Position numbers and translations under genes: made by a program
The notes under the pieces: model-generated
Databases searched by the model: none
What the model saw: the letters and a program-made list of their open reading frames with translations, nothing else
What the model was told of the DNA's origin: nothing
Source of the DNA: Neocallimastix lanati (nom. inval.)
Lineage: Eukaryota; Neocallimastigomycota; Neocallimastigomycetes; Neocallimastigales; Neocallimastigaceae
Assembly: GCA_016946835.1 (NCBI GenBank)
Contig: JACVTC010000023.1
Location: forward strand, 367,001-431,000
Length of the DNA: 64,000 nt
Direction of reading: 5' to 3'
Shown: positions 23,666 through 37,031 of the stretch, in pieces
How the letters are laid out: every line of letters begins with the position of its first letter
Numbering within the stretch: position 1 is the first letter of the stretch

Positions 23666-24154
23666 GTAAAGGGAGCAATGTAAGAAATTTAGATAAATTT
23701 ATTATAAAATTTATCTATCTTTCTTATTTAATACATTAATTTAATACATTAAATTATTGTATTTATTTTAACCAATAATATTTAATTATTAATTTATATA
23801 TATTTGATTCTCTTGAGTTCTCTTCGAGAAATCATGAGTTATTATTTTAGAATTTGTATAATAAATAATAATTCAAATAAAATAATTAATTAATAAAACA
23901 AAACCCTTTTAATAAAACATATTTCATAAATATTTGTGTCTTTTATTCCTTTTGTGTTATTGTTTATTATAAACTTTTTATAATAAACTCTATCTTATAT
24001 TTAAGTTAAGTATAATTATTTATTTATATTATTTTATATTTATTTAATTATATTTAATTTTATTTTCTCAAATTAATGTTAATTAGTAATAATTAATGTT
24101 AATTTGTAGTTAAGAAATTATTTATAATTAATTTTATAAGTAATTTCTTACACA
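23666..24154 (+). repeat. Polypurine tract and LTR G, copy 2
   Basis: AAAGGGAGCAA, then TGTAAGAAATTTAG at 23679. Ends TTTCTTACACA. The preceding palindrome AATGAATTTATACAAATTCATT-like (23643-23664) and PPT show that this was a 3' LTR, not a solo one. TATA then CTCTTGAGTTCTCTTCGAG hairpin near 23817. Confidence 0.8.
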
Positions 24155-24157
24155 AAA

Positions 24158-24631
24158 TGTAAGAAATTTAGATAAATTTATTATAAAATTTATCTATCTT
24201 TCTTATTTAATACATTAATTTAATACATTAAATTATTGTATTTATTTTAACCAATAATATTTATTTATTAATTTATATATATTTGATTCTATTGAGTTCT
24301 CTTCGAGAAATCAAGAGTTATTATTTTAGAATTTTTATAATAAATAATAATTCAAATAAAATAATTAATTAATAAAACAAAACCCTTTTAATAAAACATA
24401 TTTTATAAATATTTGTGTCTTTTATTCCTTTTGGGTTATTGTTTATTATAAACTTTCTATAATAAACTCTATCTTATATTTAAGTTAAGTATAATTATTT
24501 ATTTATATTATTTTATATTTATTTAATTATATTTAATTTTATTTTCTCAAATTAATGTTAATTAGTAATAATTTATGTTAATTTGTAGTTAAGAAATTAT
24601 TTATAATTAATTTTATAAGTAATTTCTTACA
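24158..24631 (+). repeat. Solo LTR G, copy 3
   Basis: Near-identical to copy 2 and in tandem with it, separated by AAA. Ends TAATTTCTTACA, then ATTT. Confidence 0.85.
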
Positions 24632-24635
24632 ATTT

Positions 24636-25775
24636 TGTGTAATAATTTAATTAAAAAATTATAATTAAATTATTAATCATTAATATTAGCTCTAACTGCT
24701 AATATTAAAGGTTTAGAAAAGAATCATACTTACCTATGGTTCTTTCTAATTTTCGAGTTTATTATAACGAATTATAATAGACGAAACACTAAAATTGATA
24801 AAGAAAAGTTTTAATTATAAAATTTGTTTTATTAAAATAATTTGTTTTATTATTTATTAGAAATTTTAAATGTTAAAACTATTGTTATTATTATTATATT
24901 ATAATTGTTATAATAATAACTCTTGATTTCTCAAAGAGAACTTAAGAGCCTTATTTATACTTTTTTGTCAAAATAAGTTAAAATCAAAAGGGGTTCTAAT
25001 CTTAACAAATCTCTTATCTAGGAAAAGAATAGAAGAAAAACCTAGATAAGTTTTTTGATCGATATTCTATCCATATCGATCATCGCGTTAATTAAGTAAA
25101 ACCGATTACTTTTAAGAAGTAATTGGAAAAACCTTAATTAACCGATTACTTTTAAGAAGTAATTGGAAAAACCTTAATTAACCGATTACTTTTAAGAAGT
25201 AATTGGAAAAACCTTAATTAACCGATTACTTTTAAGAAGTAATTGGAAAAACCTTAATTAACCGATTACTTTTAAGAAGTAATTGGAAAAACCTTAATTA
25301 ACCGATTACATAATCTAATATAATGATCGAAAATAAAAGAATAAAATAATGAAAATTATTTTGATCATAAAATTTAAAATTTAATCTATTTAGTTCTATT
25401 TTATAGAACTTTACATAAAAAATATAAAACAATACATTAATAATAAAATACATGATTAATACAATACGGAATACATGATAGAATACAGAATAGTATTTTA
25501 GTTTATGATTTAATATGTGAGAGAAAACTAAAACTAATAAATTTAATAATTAAGTGAATAATTAAATAAATTTAATATTATTTTAAATGTATAAAAATTA
25601 TTTAATTAAATAAATTTTTAATATTAAACTAAATAAAATTTTAATATATAATTAATTAAATTATTAATTATAATTAGATGTATAAATGAAATATGAGTTA
25701 AATAAAAGTTATATTAATTATAACTTAACTAAGAAAATATAATTATTTTGTTAAAAATAATTATAGATTCTTACT
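24636..25775 (-). repeat. Solo LTR L, inverted, with minisatellite
   Basis: TGTGTAATAATTTAA ... AATTATAGATTCTTAC. Same family as the 3' LTR of gypsy Z (47190-48101). Reverse-order R hairpin near 24917, TTATCTAGG / AAGAATAGAA blocks near 25015, and the GATCGATAT...ATATCGATC palindrome at about 25057-25081. Confidence 0.75.
25101..25309 (+). repeat. Five perfect 40-bp tandem repeats
   Basis: Units at 25101, 25141, 25181, 25221 and 25261 are identical (each starts ACCGATTACTTTTAAGAAG and ends ACCTTAATTA), plus a 9-bp partial. Each unit contains TTACTTTTAAGAAGTAA, an inverted repeat. The sister LTR at about 47708 has only one diverged unit. Confidence 0.97.
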
Positions 25776-25778
25776 TTT

Positions 25779-26314
25779 TGATATGATACCACACTAAAAA
25801 CATTATTAGAAATAGTTTTAGAAATTAGTTAAAGTAATAAATTAAAAATTAATAATGATTGGTAGATAATTAAATAAGACTAAATAGTTAGATACATATT
25901 TTGATAATTCATTAATAATTAAACGAAGAGTTCTTTGCTATAATATAGGAAATATATAATAAAGATACTTCAAAATAACAGGTCTATTAGTAGAAAATAT
26001 AATAGTTTATAGAGTAATAAATATTAATTATTAAGTGTATAATTAGATAGCTAGTGAGAAAGATAATAATAAATATATAACTTGTTTTTTATATTTTTGT
26101 AAACATTGAGAATAATGTAATAAAAATAAATAAAGAAATAAGAATAAATAAATAAAGACAAATCTTTACATTTAAATTATATATTTATATTTATACATTA
26201 TGTGTTATTATTATATTTATTAGAATATATTATTTTGTTAATAATTCCCTTCTGAAAACGTCCAAACAAATAAAATTATTTAGATACATCTTTAAATATA
26301 AAAGATACGTATCA
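25779..26314. repeat. Solo LTR M
   Basis: TGATATGATACCACAC ... AAAGATACGTATCA. Between T-rich linkers on both sides. No coding. Confidence 0.65.
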
Positions 26315-26318
26315 ATTT

Positions 26319-27325
26319 TGGTAAAGAATGAATTAATAACCTTTATTTTATTATTAATAATTCTTTACTAAATTGTACTTTCCTATATTCTTGATAACCT
26401 AAACTTAATAATAAAATTTAATTTATTTTGATATAAATTAATTTTAACTTGTAAATAATATAAATAAATTTTAATTAATTACTTTATTGTTATATTATTA
26501 ATTATATATATATATTAAAATACAATTGTAAATATTAAAATTATACTTTTAAGATACTAAATTATTAAAACTATTAATTAAATATTATTATAAAAATTAT
26601 AAAATTATTAAAATTATTAATTAAATATTATTATAAAAATTATTATAAACTATTAATATTATAAAATTATTAAAATTATTAAATATTATTATAAAAATTT
26701 ATTTATTATAACTATTAAATATTATTATAAAATTATTAAGATTATTAATTAAATTTATTATTAAAAATTATTATTAAAAATTATTACTTACTATAAAAAT
26801 TATTATTTAAATATTATCAAATTTATTAATTAAATATTATAAAAATTTTATTTTATTTTTGAAAATAATTACAAGTATTATTTAAAATAATTAAAGATTA
26901 TTAAATTTATTATATTAATCTTTAAAAACAATTTATTTAACTTAAAAATATCAAAGAAAATAGTAAAAACTATTTTCTATATATTTATTTTATAATTATT
27001 TTTAATTAAATTATATTTGAATATTATATTATTATATTTATAAAAATTAAAACAAAAATGAATTATTGATATAAAATTAATTCAATAATTCTATAAAATT
27101 ACTTAAATTATAAACAACTAATTATACTTTAAATTTATAAAAAAATATAAATATTGTAAATATTTCTTAAAAATTAAATATGTGTACTTCAAAAATAAAA
27201 TTTTATATTAATAAATAATAAATACTATTTAATAAAAAGAATTTTATTTGTTAAAATCAAAGCAGGGTAACACCTGTCCCCCCTGCTTGATTTTAAATTC
27301 ATAAGAATCAACCCCGAGTCTACCA
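26319..27325 (-). repeat. Solo LTR A, copy 1 (uninterrupted reference copy)
   Basis: TGGTAAAGAATGAATT ... CCCCGAGTCTACCA, with TGGTA/TACCA ends and ATTT on both sides. The left end is a hairpin (GTAAAGAAT ... ATTCTTTAC). Near the right end a GC-rich hairpin, AAATCAAAGCAGG paired with CCTGCTTGATTT, is kept in all four copies. TATATAGAAAATAGT with a hairpin on the minus strand suggests leftward transcription. Confidence 0.8.
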
Positions 27326-27330
27326 ATTTT

Positions 27331-28293
27331 TGTAATAATCATACTAAGTTCTATTACTAAATATGATTATTGACTTAATGACTAATTCATTGAGAAATAA
27401 AATAAAAATAAAAATTTTACCTAAAAAGAGAGTTTATTATAAAATTAATTATAATAACAACACAAAAAGTAAAAGAAGGAATATTTGGATAAATTTGGTT
27501 TTAAAAAATATGTTTTTGAATAAAATGTTTTATTAATTTATTAAAGTTTAAAATATAAAATTGTTATTATTATACCTATATTTTTATAATAATAACTCTT
27601 GATTTCTTAAAGGGAAATCAAGAACCTTATTTATATTTTTTTATGGAAATAAGGTTAAATAAAAAGGGTTTTCTAATCTTAAAAAATATCTTATCTAGAA
27701 AAAGATTAGAAGAAAAAACTAGATAATTTTTTTGGTCGATATTCTATTCATATCGATCATCGTATATATTAAGTAAAACCAAATATATTATTTTATATTT
27801 GGATAAAGCCTTAATATATCGATTTCCTAAATTTTAATTTAGATCATCAAATAAAAGGAAAAATCAATAATAACCGGAATGATCTAAATTGTTCTATTTT
27901 TCTAAATATTATTTTTAAAATCTAATCTAAACTTATTAACATAAAACTATCTTTAAACTAGAATACAGAATTATAAAAAATACAGAAACTTATTAATTGT
28001 TCTTTTAAATGTACAATGTAAAAAATAAATAAAACTAATGTTTACATTAACTTGATAATTAAATGAATAACTAAATAAAATTAATAATATTAATAAGTGT
28101 ACATATAATAATTATTTAAATAAATTTTCTAATATTATTTAAGTGTATAAATAATTACAATTATAATAAATTTGATAATAATATCTCAATGTATGAATTA
28201 ATTATAATTTAAATAAATTTATAATTATTATCAATAATTATAAAGAGTAAGAAATAATAATTATTTATTGGTAAATAATTATTATTTCTTACA
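27331..28293 (-). repeat. Solo LTR E, copy 1
   Basis: TGTAATAATCATAC ... TTATTTCTTACA, flanked by ATTTT on both sides. Reversed R hairpin near 27596, interleaved TTCTAATCTT/TTATCTAG/AAGATTAGAA/CTAGATAA, and the GTCGATATTC...ATATCGATC palindrome. Confidence 0.85.
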
Positions 28294-28297
28294 ATTT

Positions 28298-28772
28298 TGT
28301 GTAAGAAATTACTTATAAAATTAATTATAAATAATTTCTTAATTACAAATTAACATTAATTATTACTAATTAACATTAATTTGAGAAAATAAAATTAAAT
28401 ATAATTAAATAAATATAAAATAATATAAATAAATAATTATACTTAACTTAAATATAAGATAGAGTTTATTATAAAAAGTTTATAATAAACAATAACACAA
28501 AAGGAATAAAAGACACAAATATTTATAAAAAATGTTTTATTAAAAGGGTTTTGTTTTATTAATTAATTATTTTATTTGAATTATTATTTATTATAAAAAT
28601 TCTAAAATAATAACTTTGATTTCTCGAAGAGAACTCAAGAGAATCAAATATATATAAATTAATAATTAAATATTATTGGTTAAAATAAATACAAAAATTT
28701 AATGTATTAAATTAATGTATTAAATAAGAAATTTAGATAAATTTTATAATAAATTTATCTAAATTTCTTATA
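28298..28772 (-). repeat. Solo LTR G, copy 4 (inverted)
   Basis: TGTGTAAGAAATTAC ... TAAATTTCTTATA; inverted copy of 23679-24154. Confidence 0.85.
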
Positions 28773-28775
28773 TTT

Positions 28776-29251
28776 TGTGTAAGAAATTACTTATAAAATT
28801 AATTATAAATAATTTCTTAACTACAAATTAACATTAATTATTACTAATTAACATTAATTTGAGAAAATAAAATTAAATATAATTAAATAAATATAAAATA
28901 ATATAAATAAATAATTATACTTAACTTAAATATAAGATAGAGTTTATTATAAAAAGTTTATAATAAACAATAACACAAAAGGAATAAAACACACAAATAT
29001 TTATAAAATATGTTTTATTAAAAAGGGTTTTGTTTATTAATTAATTATTTTATTTGAATTATTATTTATTATAAAAATTCTAAAATAATAACTCTTGATT
29101 TCTCGAAGAGAACTCAAGAGAATCAAATATATATAAATTAATAAATAAATATTATTGGTTAAAATAAATACAATAATTTAATGTATTAAATTAATGTATT
29201 AAATAAGAAAGATAGATAAATTTTATAATAAATTTATCTAAATTTCTTACA
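28776..29251 (-). repeat. Solo LTR G, copy 5 (inverted, tandem with copy 4)
   Basis: TGTGTAAGAAATTAC ... TAAATTTCTTACA, joined to copy 4 by TTT only. Confidence 0.85.
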
Positions 29252-29254
29252 TTT

Positions 29255-30918
29255 TGGTAAAGAATGAATTAATAACCTTTATTTTATTATTAATAATTCT
29301 TTACTTGTTAAGATAATAACTGAATTTCAATTTCAATTTCAATAATTCAGTTATTTGAATTTCAATATTAATAATTAAAAATATAATAATTATTATTAAA
29401 ATATTTAGGAAATAGTCTAGGCCAACTAATTGACTAAATATTATTTACATATTGAAATTAATATATATTAAATAATGTAAACACGTGATTGTCATATTAA
29501 ATTAATTTCTACATATTATATTTTAATTATAAAATATAATATTTAGCTATATTAGATTCTTATATTTTATTTATATTAAATATTTATATTATTATCTTAT
29601 TTTGTATTATCAATATCAAACTTTTATTATTATTATTTACATATTCATATTAATAATTAATATTTTGATAATTAATTATTTTATATAAATACATGTTTAA
29701 ATCTTTTGATTAATCCTTTGTAGGATTATTGAAATTTAAATTATAGTAATAATTATATAAAATACTAATGTAATAAAATATTATTAAGATTAAATAAAAT
29801 TTATATTTCAAATAAAAAACTTAATTATAAAATTTACTAATAATAATATGTTTTAAATAAGAGTAAAATTAAATTATTAATTAATTACTATAATTTGGCA
29901 TCTTGACCTAATCGTTAAGACCAAATTATCACAAAGCTTTGACATTACTAAATTGTACTTTCCTATATTCTTGATAGCCTAGACTTAATAATAAAATTTA
30001 ATTTATTTTGATATAAATTAATTTTAACTTGTAAATAATGTAAATCAATTTTAATTAATTACTTTATTGTTATATTATTAAATATATGTATATATTAAAA
30101 TACAATTGTAAATATTAAAATTATACTTTTAAGATACTAAATTATTAAAACTATTAATTAAATATTATTATAAAAATTATTATAAAATTATTAAAATTAT
30201 TAATTAAATATTATTCTAAAAATTATTATAAATTATTAATATTATAAAATTATTAAAATTATTAAATATTATTATAAAAATTTATTTATAACTATTAAAT
30301 ATTATTATAAAATTATTAAGATTATTAATTAAATTTATTATTAAAAATTATTATTAAAAATTATTATTAAAAATTATTACTTATTATAAAAATTATTATT
30401 TAAATATTATCAAATTTATTAATTAAATATTATAAAAATTTTATTATATTTTTGAAAATAATTACAAGTATTATTTAAAATAATTAAAGATTATTAAATT
30501 TATTATATTAATCTTTAAAAACAATTTATTTAACTTAAAAATATCAAAGAAAATAGTAAAACTATTTTCTATATATTTATTTTATAATTATTTTTAATTA
30601 AATTATATTTGAATATTATATTATTATATTTATAAAAATTAAAACAAAAATGAATTATTGATATAAAATTAATTCAATAATTCTATAAAATTACTTAAAT
30701 TATAAACAAATAATTATACTTTAAATTTATAAAAAAATATTGTAACAATTTCTTAAAAATTAAATGTATGTACTTTAAAATAATAAAATTTTAATATTAA
30801 TAAATAATAAAATAACTTTTAATAAAAAGAATTTCTTTTTTATTTAAAATCAAAGCAGGGTAATACCCGTCCCCCCTGCTTGATTTTAAGTCCATACGAA
30901 TCAACCCCGAGTCTACCA
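29255..30918 (-). repeat. Solo LTR A, copy 2, split by LTR B
   Basis: Same ends as copy 1. The nested LTR B copy 2 sits after base 51, inside duplicated TTACT (29301-29305 and 29945-29949). Confidence 0.88.
29306..29944 (+). repeat. Nested solo LTR B, copy 2
   Basis: TGTTAAGATAATAACTG ... CAAAGCTTTGACA with TTACT on both sides. Confidence 0.88.
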
Positions 30919-30922
30919 TTTT

Positions 30923-31399
30923 TGTGTAAGAAATTACTTATAAAATTAATTATAAATAATTTCTTAACTACAAATTAACACTAATTATTACTAATTAACA
31001 TTAATTTGAGAAAATAAAATTAAATATAATTAAATAAATATAAAATAATATAAATAAATAATTGTACTTAACTTAAATATAAGATAGAGTTTATTATAAA
31101 AAGTTTATAATAAACAATAACACAAAAGGAATAAAAGACACAAATATTTATAAAATATGTTTTATTAAAAAAGGATTTTGTTTATTAATTAATTATTTTA
31201 TTTGAATTATTATTTATTATAAAAATTCTAAAATAATAACTCTTGATTTCTCGAAGAGAACTCAATAGAATCAAATATATATAAATTAATAATTAAATAT
31301 TATTGGTTAAAATAAATACAATAATTTAATGTATTAAATTAATGTATTAAATAAGAAATATAGATAAATTTTATAATAAATTTATCTAAATTTCTTACA
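30923..31399 (-). repeat. Solo LTR G, copy 6 (inverted)
   Basis: TGTGTAAGAAATTAC ... TAAATTTCTTACA. CTCTTGATTTCTCGAAGAGAA hairpin near 31240 in reverse orientation. Confidence 0.85.
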
Positions 31400-31403
31400 T
31401 TTA

Positions 31404-32245
31404 TGTGTAAAGAATTAATTAAAAATATTTAATTATATTAATAATTAATTCTTTCTACAATTAATAATAAAAAATATTATTAATTGAGATAAAATTAAAA
31501 AATATAATATAAAAATTTGAAAACGAAAATTTTAAATCTTAGAGTTTATTATAAGATTATAATAAACAACACTAAAAGTAGGTTAAGAGTATTTTAGAAA
31601 TTATTTTATTATAAAAATTTTTTATTAAAAATAATTTTAAAATATTTGTGTTAATTATTATAATTTCTTATAATAATAACTCTTGATTATTTTTAGAAGA
31701 ATCAAGAGTCCTATTTATATTAATTTGATTTCTAATCTTGGAAAATTATCTCTATCTAGAAAAAGATTAGAAGAAAAAACTAGATAGATCTCGATTGGTG
31801 TTTAATCAATCTTTAGTTAATAAAAAAACCCGAATAAGGGAGAAAACTTATTAACTAATTATATATTAATTTTATTAATATTTAATCACAAGTATAATTA
31901 AATAATTAATTCTTTTAATTTTCTTAATTAAAAGTCCAAGAAATAATATAATTTAATTATTTCTTGATTAAATAAAATTATCATTTTAATACAATTTAAT
32001 TTTTCTTAATTAAATAGAATTTATCATTATTTTAATACAATAATACATTATTATAATTTAATATATTAACTATTGATAATTTAATTTAATGTAAATATAT
32101 TTTAAAATAATAACATTAATTAATAATTACTATGTGACATAATTAATAAAATTATTCATTAAATTTTATAAAATAATAAACTTTAAATATTAATTTTTTA
32201 ATAAAAAATAATAATTATTTTGAAAAATAATTATAATTCTTTACA
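31404..32245 (-). repeat. Solo LTR N (R-hairpin superfamily)
   Basis: TGTGTAAAGAATTAATT ... ATTATAATTCTTTACA. Reversed CTCTTGATTATTTTTAGAAG hairpin near 31680. Pseudoknot-type blocks near 31730-31790 with ATCTATCTAG / CTAGATAGAT. Confidence 0.75.
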
Positions 32246-32248
32246 TTT

Positions 32249-34446
32249 TGATAAAGAATGAATTAATAATCTTTATTTTATTATTAATAATTCTTTACTT
32301 GTCATAAATACTAGTGGATTTGAAGTTAAAATTCACTATTAGATCAATTGAAATTTAATTTAGTTATTGACAAAATTTATTTTAATTCAATTTTAATTAT
32401 AAAAATAAATATTAGAAACATTAAAGAATTAGAAACCAAAGGGTTTGGACTTATTTATTAAAGATAATTTAATTTAATTTAACCCTTAAGAATTTGGAAA
32501 AAATAACATGAAGAAAAGCAATGATAACTCAACAAATAATGGAGATATAATATTGATATTCCCGCTAAAATTATATCCATTGGAAAGCTACGGTCGAGAA
32601 CTACAACATATGTTAAAATCAACCTTATTGGACAACTAGATAACGAGATATTGGACTTTAAAGATATTTAAATATAAAAATATAATTTAATTATTTAATT
32701 AAGACCCTAAATTATTAATTAAGAAATTTATACGAGATAAATCTCTTAACTTGGAAATTATTAATTTTTATTATTAATTGAAAAATACAGAATTAGTTAT
32801 TAGTAATAGTTTTATAATATTTTAAATAAGTTTTATAAGTTTTATATATTTTATTATTATATATTTTATTCAATTATTTCTAAAAGATTCTAAGGAATTC
32901 TTTATCATTCTAAAGATTTCCGAAAGAGAATTTTTAATTAGTTTTAATATTTTATTTTATTTTATATTTTATTATTAAATTAGTTTTATTATTAAATTGT
33001 TTTATGAATAATAAGTTATATAGTTATTTTATTAAAAGATTCTTATCAATATTATTTTATTATTATATTTTATATAGTTTATATACATGTATGAATATAT
33101 TAAGATTAAAATGTATTATTTAATTATATTGTTAATTATTATTTTAGTTTAGTATAAAAAGGATTTGAAATTCTATATTTTGAATTCTTTGTAAAATTAT
33201 TAACTTAGTAACCTTTAACTTTAAAACTATAAATTCTAATATAAAGCTAATGAATTAATTATAATAATAAATAATTCTTTGTATTAATCTTAGTTAATTT
33301 TATTATTAAAATATATATTAAATAAAGTTCTAATAAACATAAATCTTAAATATTGAAATCTTAATTATAAAACTCTGTGTGTGCTATTTATTATTTAAAT
33401 TTAATTAATTGTTATAATTAATAAAAACATCTTGACCTGACCAATTTAACCCAAAACTAGGAAAGATATAGCAAGAATCATACCTAAACACTCATTTAAA
33501 ATTTAACATTACTAAATTGTACTTTCCTATATTCTTGATAACCTAAACTTAATTATAAAATTTAATTTATTTTGATATAAATTAATTTTAACTTGTAAAT
33601 AATGTAAATCAATTTTAATTAATTACTTTATTGTTATATTATTAAATATATGTATATATTAAAATACAATTGTAAATATTAAAATTATACTTTTAAGATA
33701 CTAAATTATTAAAATTATTAATTAAATATTATTATAAAAATTATTATAAAATTATTAAAATTATTAATTAAATATTATTCTAAAAATTATTATAAATTAT
33801 TAAATATTATTATAAAAATTTATTTATTATAACTATTAAATATTATTATAAAATTATTAAGATAATTAATTAAATTTATTATTAAAAATTATTATTAAAA
33901 ATTATTACTTATTATAAAAATTTATTATTTAAATATTAACAAATTTATTAATTAAATATTATAAAAATTTTATTTTATTTTTGAAAATAATTACAAGTAT
34001 TATTTAAAATAATTAAAGATTATTAAATTTATTATATTAATCTTTAAAAACAATTTATTTAACTTAAAAATATCAAAGAAAATAGTAAAACTATTTTCTA
34101 TATATTTATTTTATAATTATTTTTAATTAAATTATATTTGAATATTATATTATTATATTTATAAAAATTAAAACAAAAATGAATTATTGATATAAAATTA
34201 ATTCAATAATTCTATAAAATTACTTAAATTATAAACAACTAATTATACTTTAAATTTATAAAAAAATATAAATATTGTAAATATTTCTTAAAAATTAAAT
34301 ATGTGTACTTCAAAAATAAAATTTTATATTAATAAATAATAAATACTATTTAATAAAAAGAATTTTATTTGTTAAAATCAAAGCAGGGTAACACCCGTCC
34401 CCCCTGCTTGATTTTAAATTCATAAGAATCAACCCCGAGTCTACCA
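32249..34446 (-). repeat. Solo LTR A, copy 3, split by LTR C
   Basis: Interrupted after base 51 by C1 within TTACT. Right end CCCCGAGTCTACCA as in the other copies. Confidence 0.88.
32300..33508 (+). repeat. Nested solo LTR C, copy 1
   Basis: TGTCATAAATACTAGTGG ... AAAATTTAACA, flanked by TTACT (32295-32299 and 33509-33513). TATA (GTATAAAAAGG) near 33150. Copy 2 at 40205-41418 is about 95% alike by eye; an inverted diverged copy lies near 61550-62185. Confidence 0.88.
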
Positions 34447-34450
34447 TTTT

Positions 34451-35256
34451 TGATAAGAATGTACTAAATAATGCATTCTTAATTAAATCTACGATTTATT
34501 TCTAATACATTATGTGTACATTATTATTTTTGTACTTTAATAAATTTTTAAATCCAAAGATCAAAAATTAAATCAAAAATTATTAAACTTTATATTTTTA
34601 TATTAAATCTTATTAATAGTAATATTTTTATATATTTAAAACTTATATTAGCAATATTAATAATAAATCTTATTTTTTTATTTTTTTATTAATAATGAAA
34701 ATTTGTATTAATAATATTTTTATATATTGATAATTAAAAATTTATAAATTATATTTTAACTTTTATTATAAAATTTTATATCGAAATGTTTTATTTTATA
34801 TTGAAAAATATTTTATTTTATTAAAAACCTTTATATTAGAATAGTATTTTTTTTTTATTTGAATATTTTAACAGATTGTAATAAAAATTATAGCCAATTA
34901 AATAAATTCTTATTAGTAATATTTTAGATATTTTAAAAAAAAAAAAAAAAATGTTTTATTAATATTATAAATGTATTTTATTTATATTGTTATAATTAAA
35001 TTTTATATAACTGATTATAAAATTCAATTTAAATTTAATAGTTTTTATAAAAAAAAATAAATAAATAAAATGTAATTTAGTGGCAAGAACAACTTTTATG
35101 CCTTGAAAAAAAGTATAAATAGTTGTAAATTTTGCTACCAATTTTTAAAAATCATCAAATAAATTTAATAAAATTAATAAATAAAATAATAAATAAATAA
35201 ATAAAATTTGTGTGTCTTTTACTTTTATTTTTATTTAATTCTCTAAAACCTTAACA
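34451..35256 (+). repeat. Solo LTR O
   Basis: TGATAAGAATGTAC ... AACCTTAACA. TATA at about 35112 lies in the 3' arm of a hairpin, ACAACTTTTAT / GTATAAATAGTTGT, itself inside GGCAA/TTGCTACC. Confidence 0.65.
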
Positions 35257-35259
35257 TTT

Positions 35260-36053
35260 TGTGTAAGAAATTGATATAAATTTTTATAATTTATTTCTAT
35301 TTCGTATTAATTAATAATTATTTCATAATTATTATTCTTTAAAAAAAAATTATTTCATTTAAAAACAATTATACCAATTAATGTATTAATTGTTATATGA
35401 AAAAAAGTATTTAATATAACTTCTGTATTATTTCATAGAAAAAATGTATTTAATAAAATTTCTGCATTATTTTATCCTTCTCTTTTTTATCCTTTTTTCT
35501 TTTTAATTCTTTTAGTTATTAAAATCGGTTATTAAAGTTTTTCCGATTAATTATAATTGGCTTTATTTAATAACACGATGATCAATAAGTATAGATTATT
35601 GATCAAAAATCTTTCCAGTTTTTTCTTCTAATCTTTTTCTGGAAAGAATCATTGTTAAGATTAGAAAAATACATTTACTTTTGTAAAAATATAAATAGCT
35701 GTTGATTTTCGTCTTTAGAAAATCAAGAGTTATTATTTTAAGAAAAATATAATAACAATAAATGACATTAAGATTTCAATTAATATAAAATAGTTATTTT
35801 AAAATTTATCAAAAAAAAATAATAAAATATTTAATAATCAAATAGATTAATAAAGTTCTTTTAAAAAAACATATTTTATTTTCTCTTTTCATATTCAAGG
35901 TCTATTATATTTCTTATAATAAACTCTATTTTAAAGATAAGTATTAAATTCTTATTTTTATTTTAATTTTTGTTTTAATTTTTATTTAATATTAATAGTT
36001 TAGTTAATATTAATTATAAATAATAATTTCTATAATTTATAGAAATTATTACA
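35260..36053 (+). repeat. Solo LTR K (R-hairpin superfamily, forward)
   Basis: TGTGTAAGAAATTGAT ... TAGAAATTATTACA. Interleaved repeats CTTTCCAG (35611), TTCTAATCTT, CTGGAAAG (35639), AAGATTAGAA (35657). TATA (AATATAAATAG) near 35688, then a hairpin with AGAAAATCAAGAG. Confidence 0.78.
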
Positions 36054-36056
36054 TTT

Positions 36057-37026
36057 TGATAAATAACAAAATTATTAAATTAAAATAAATAATAAAGAAC
36101 AAATTCTTGTCTAACTTAACCCAAAATTAGTCCATTCTAAAAAAAATTAAATCTATATTAAAGAAAATTTAATTAAATAAAAATAATTAAAATAAAATAA
36201 TAATAAATTAATTAATCATTAATAATTTTAATTAAAAACTAAAATAAATTAATAAATAATATTTTTCTAAAACTACAAATAAACAAAATAATAAACAAAT
36301 TTAATAAATTATAAATAACAAATAAACAAATTTATAAACATCTTAAAATTAAAATTAAATAGTTAAATAATTTTTAAGTTACTTTTATTTAAAATAATGA
36401 TTATTTTATTTATTTTATAACTCAACTTTTATAAACAAATTGTAATTAAAATCACATTTTAAAACTCATCTTTATTAATATTTTAATTGTAAATATTGTT
36501 TAATATAATAATAAATTATTCTTTATTTCTCTTTTATTAATTTTATTATTTTTAATGTAAATAGTTTAAAATCAAAGAAAAATATAAAAACATGTAAATA
36601 TTTCTTATAAATTATTCTTTATTATTAATTATTTAATAAATTATTATAAATATTTTATTAGTTTTAATAATCAAAAAGTATGATTATTAATTATTTAATA
36701 AATTATTATATATATTTTATTAGTTGTTAATAATCAATTTTATTATTAAAATTTAAAATAAATTAGTATAAATAATAAATATTTCATTTTATTATTTTAT
36801 TAGTTTTAACAATTATTTTATTAATTTAAACAAAATTAATTATTAAATAAATAAAGATTAATATTAAAATAAAAATAAAATTTTTTTAATAAAACATTTT
36901 TGTGTTTAATAATTAAACATATTTATTTTTTTTAAATTTCTAAAATCTATTTTATTCAGTATTTATCCTCTTATTCACTTCTACAAAATTTAATTTTTGT
37001 AGATTAAGAATATCAGGTATAATTCA
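36057..37026. repeat. LTR-like repeat X, copy 2
   Basis: Closely matches 5356-6423, with one fewer internal tandem unit. As with copy 1 its left neighbour is an R-hairpin LTR. Confidence 0.7.
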
Positions 37027-37031
37027 TTTTT

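Noticed and set aside
25101-25309. Possible CRISPR array
   Set aside because: Units are contiguous with no spacers, and the genome is eukaryotic. It is a minisatellite.
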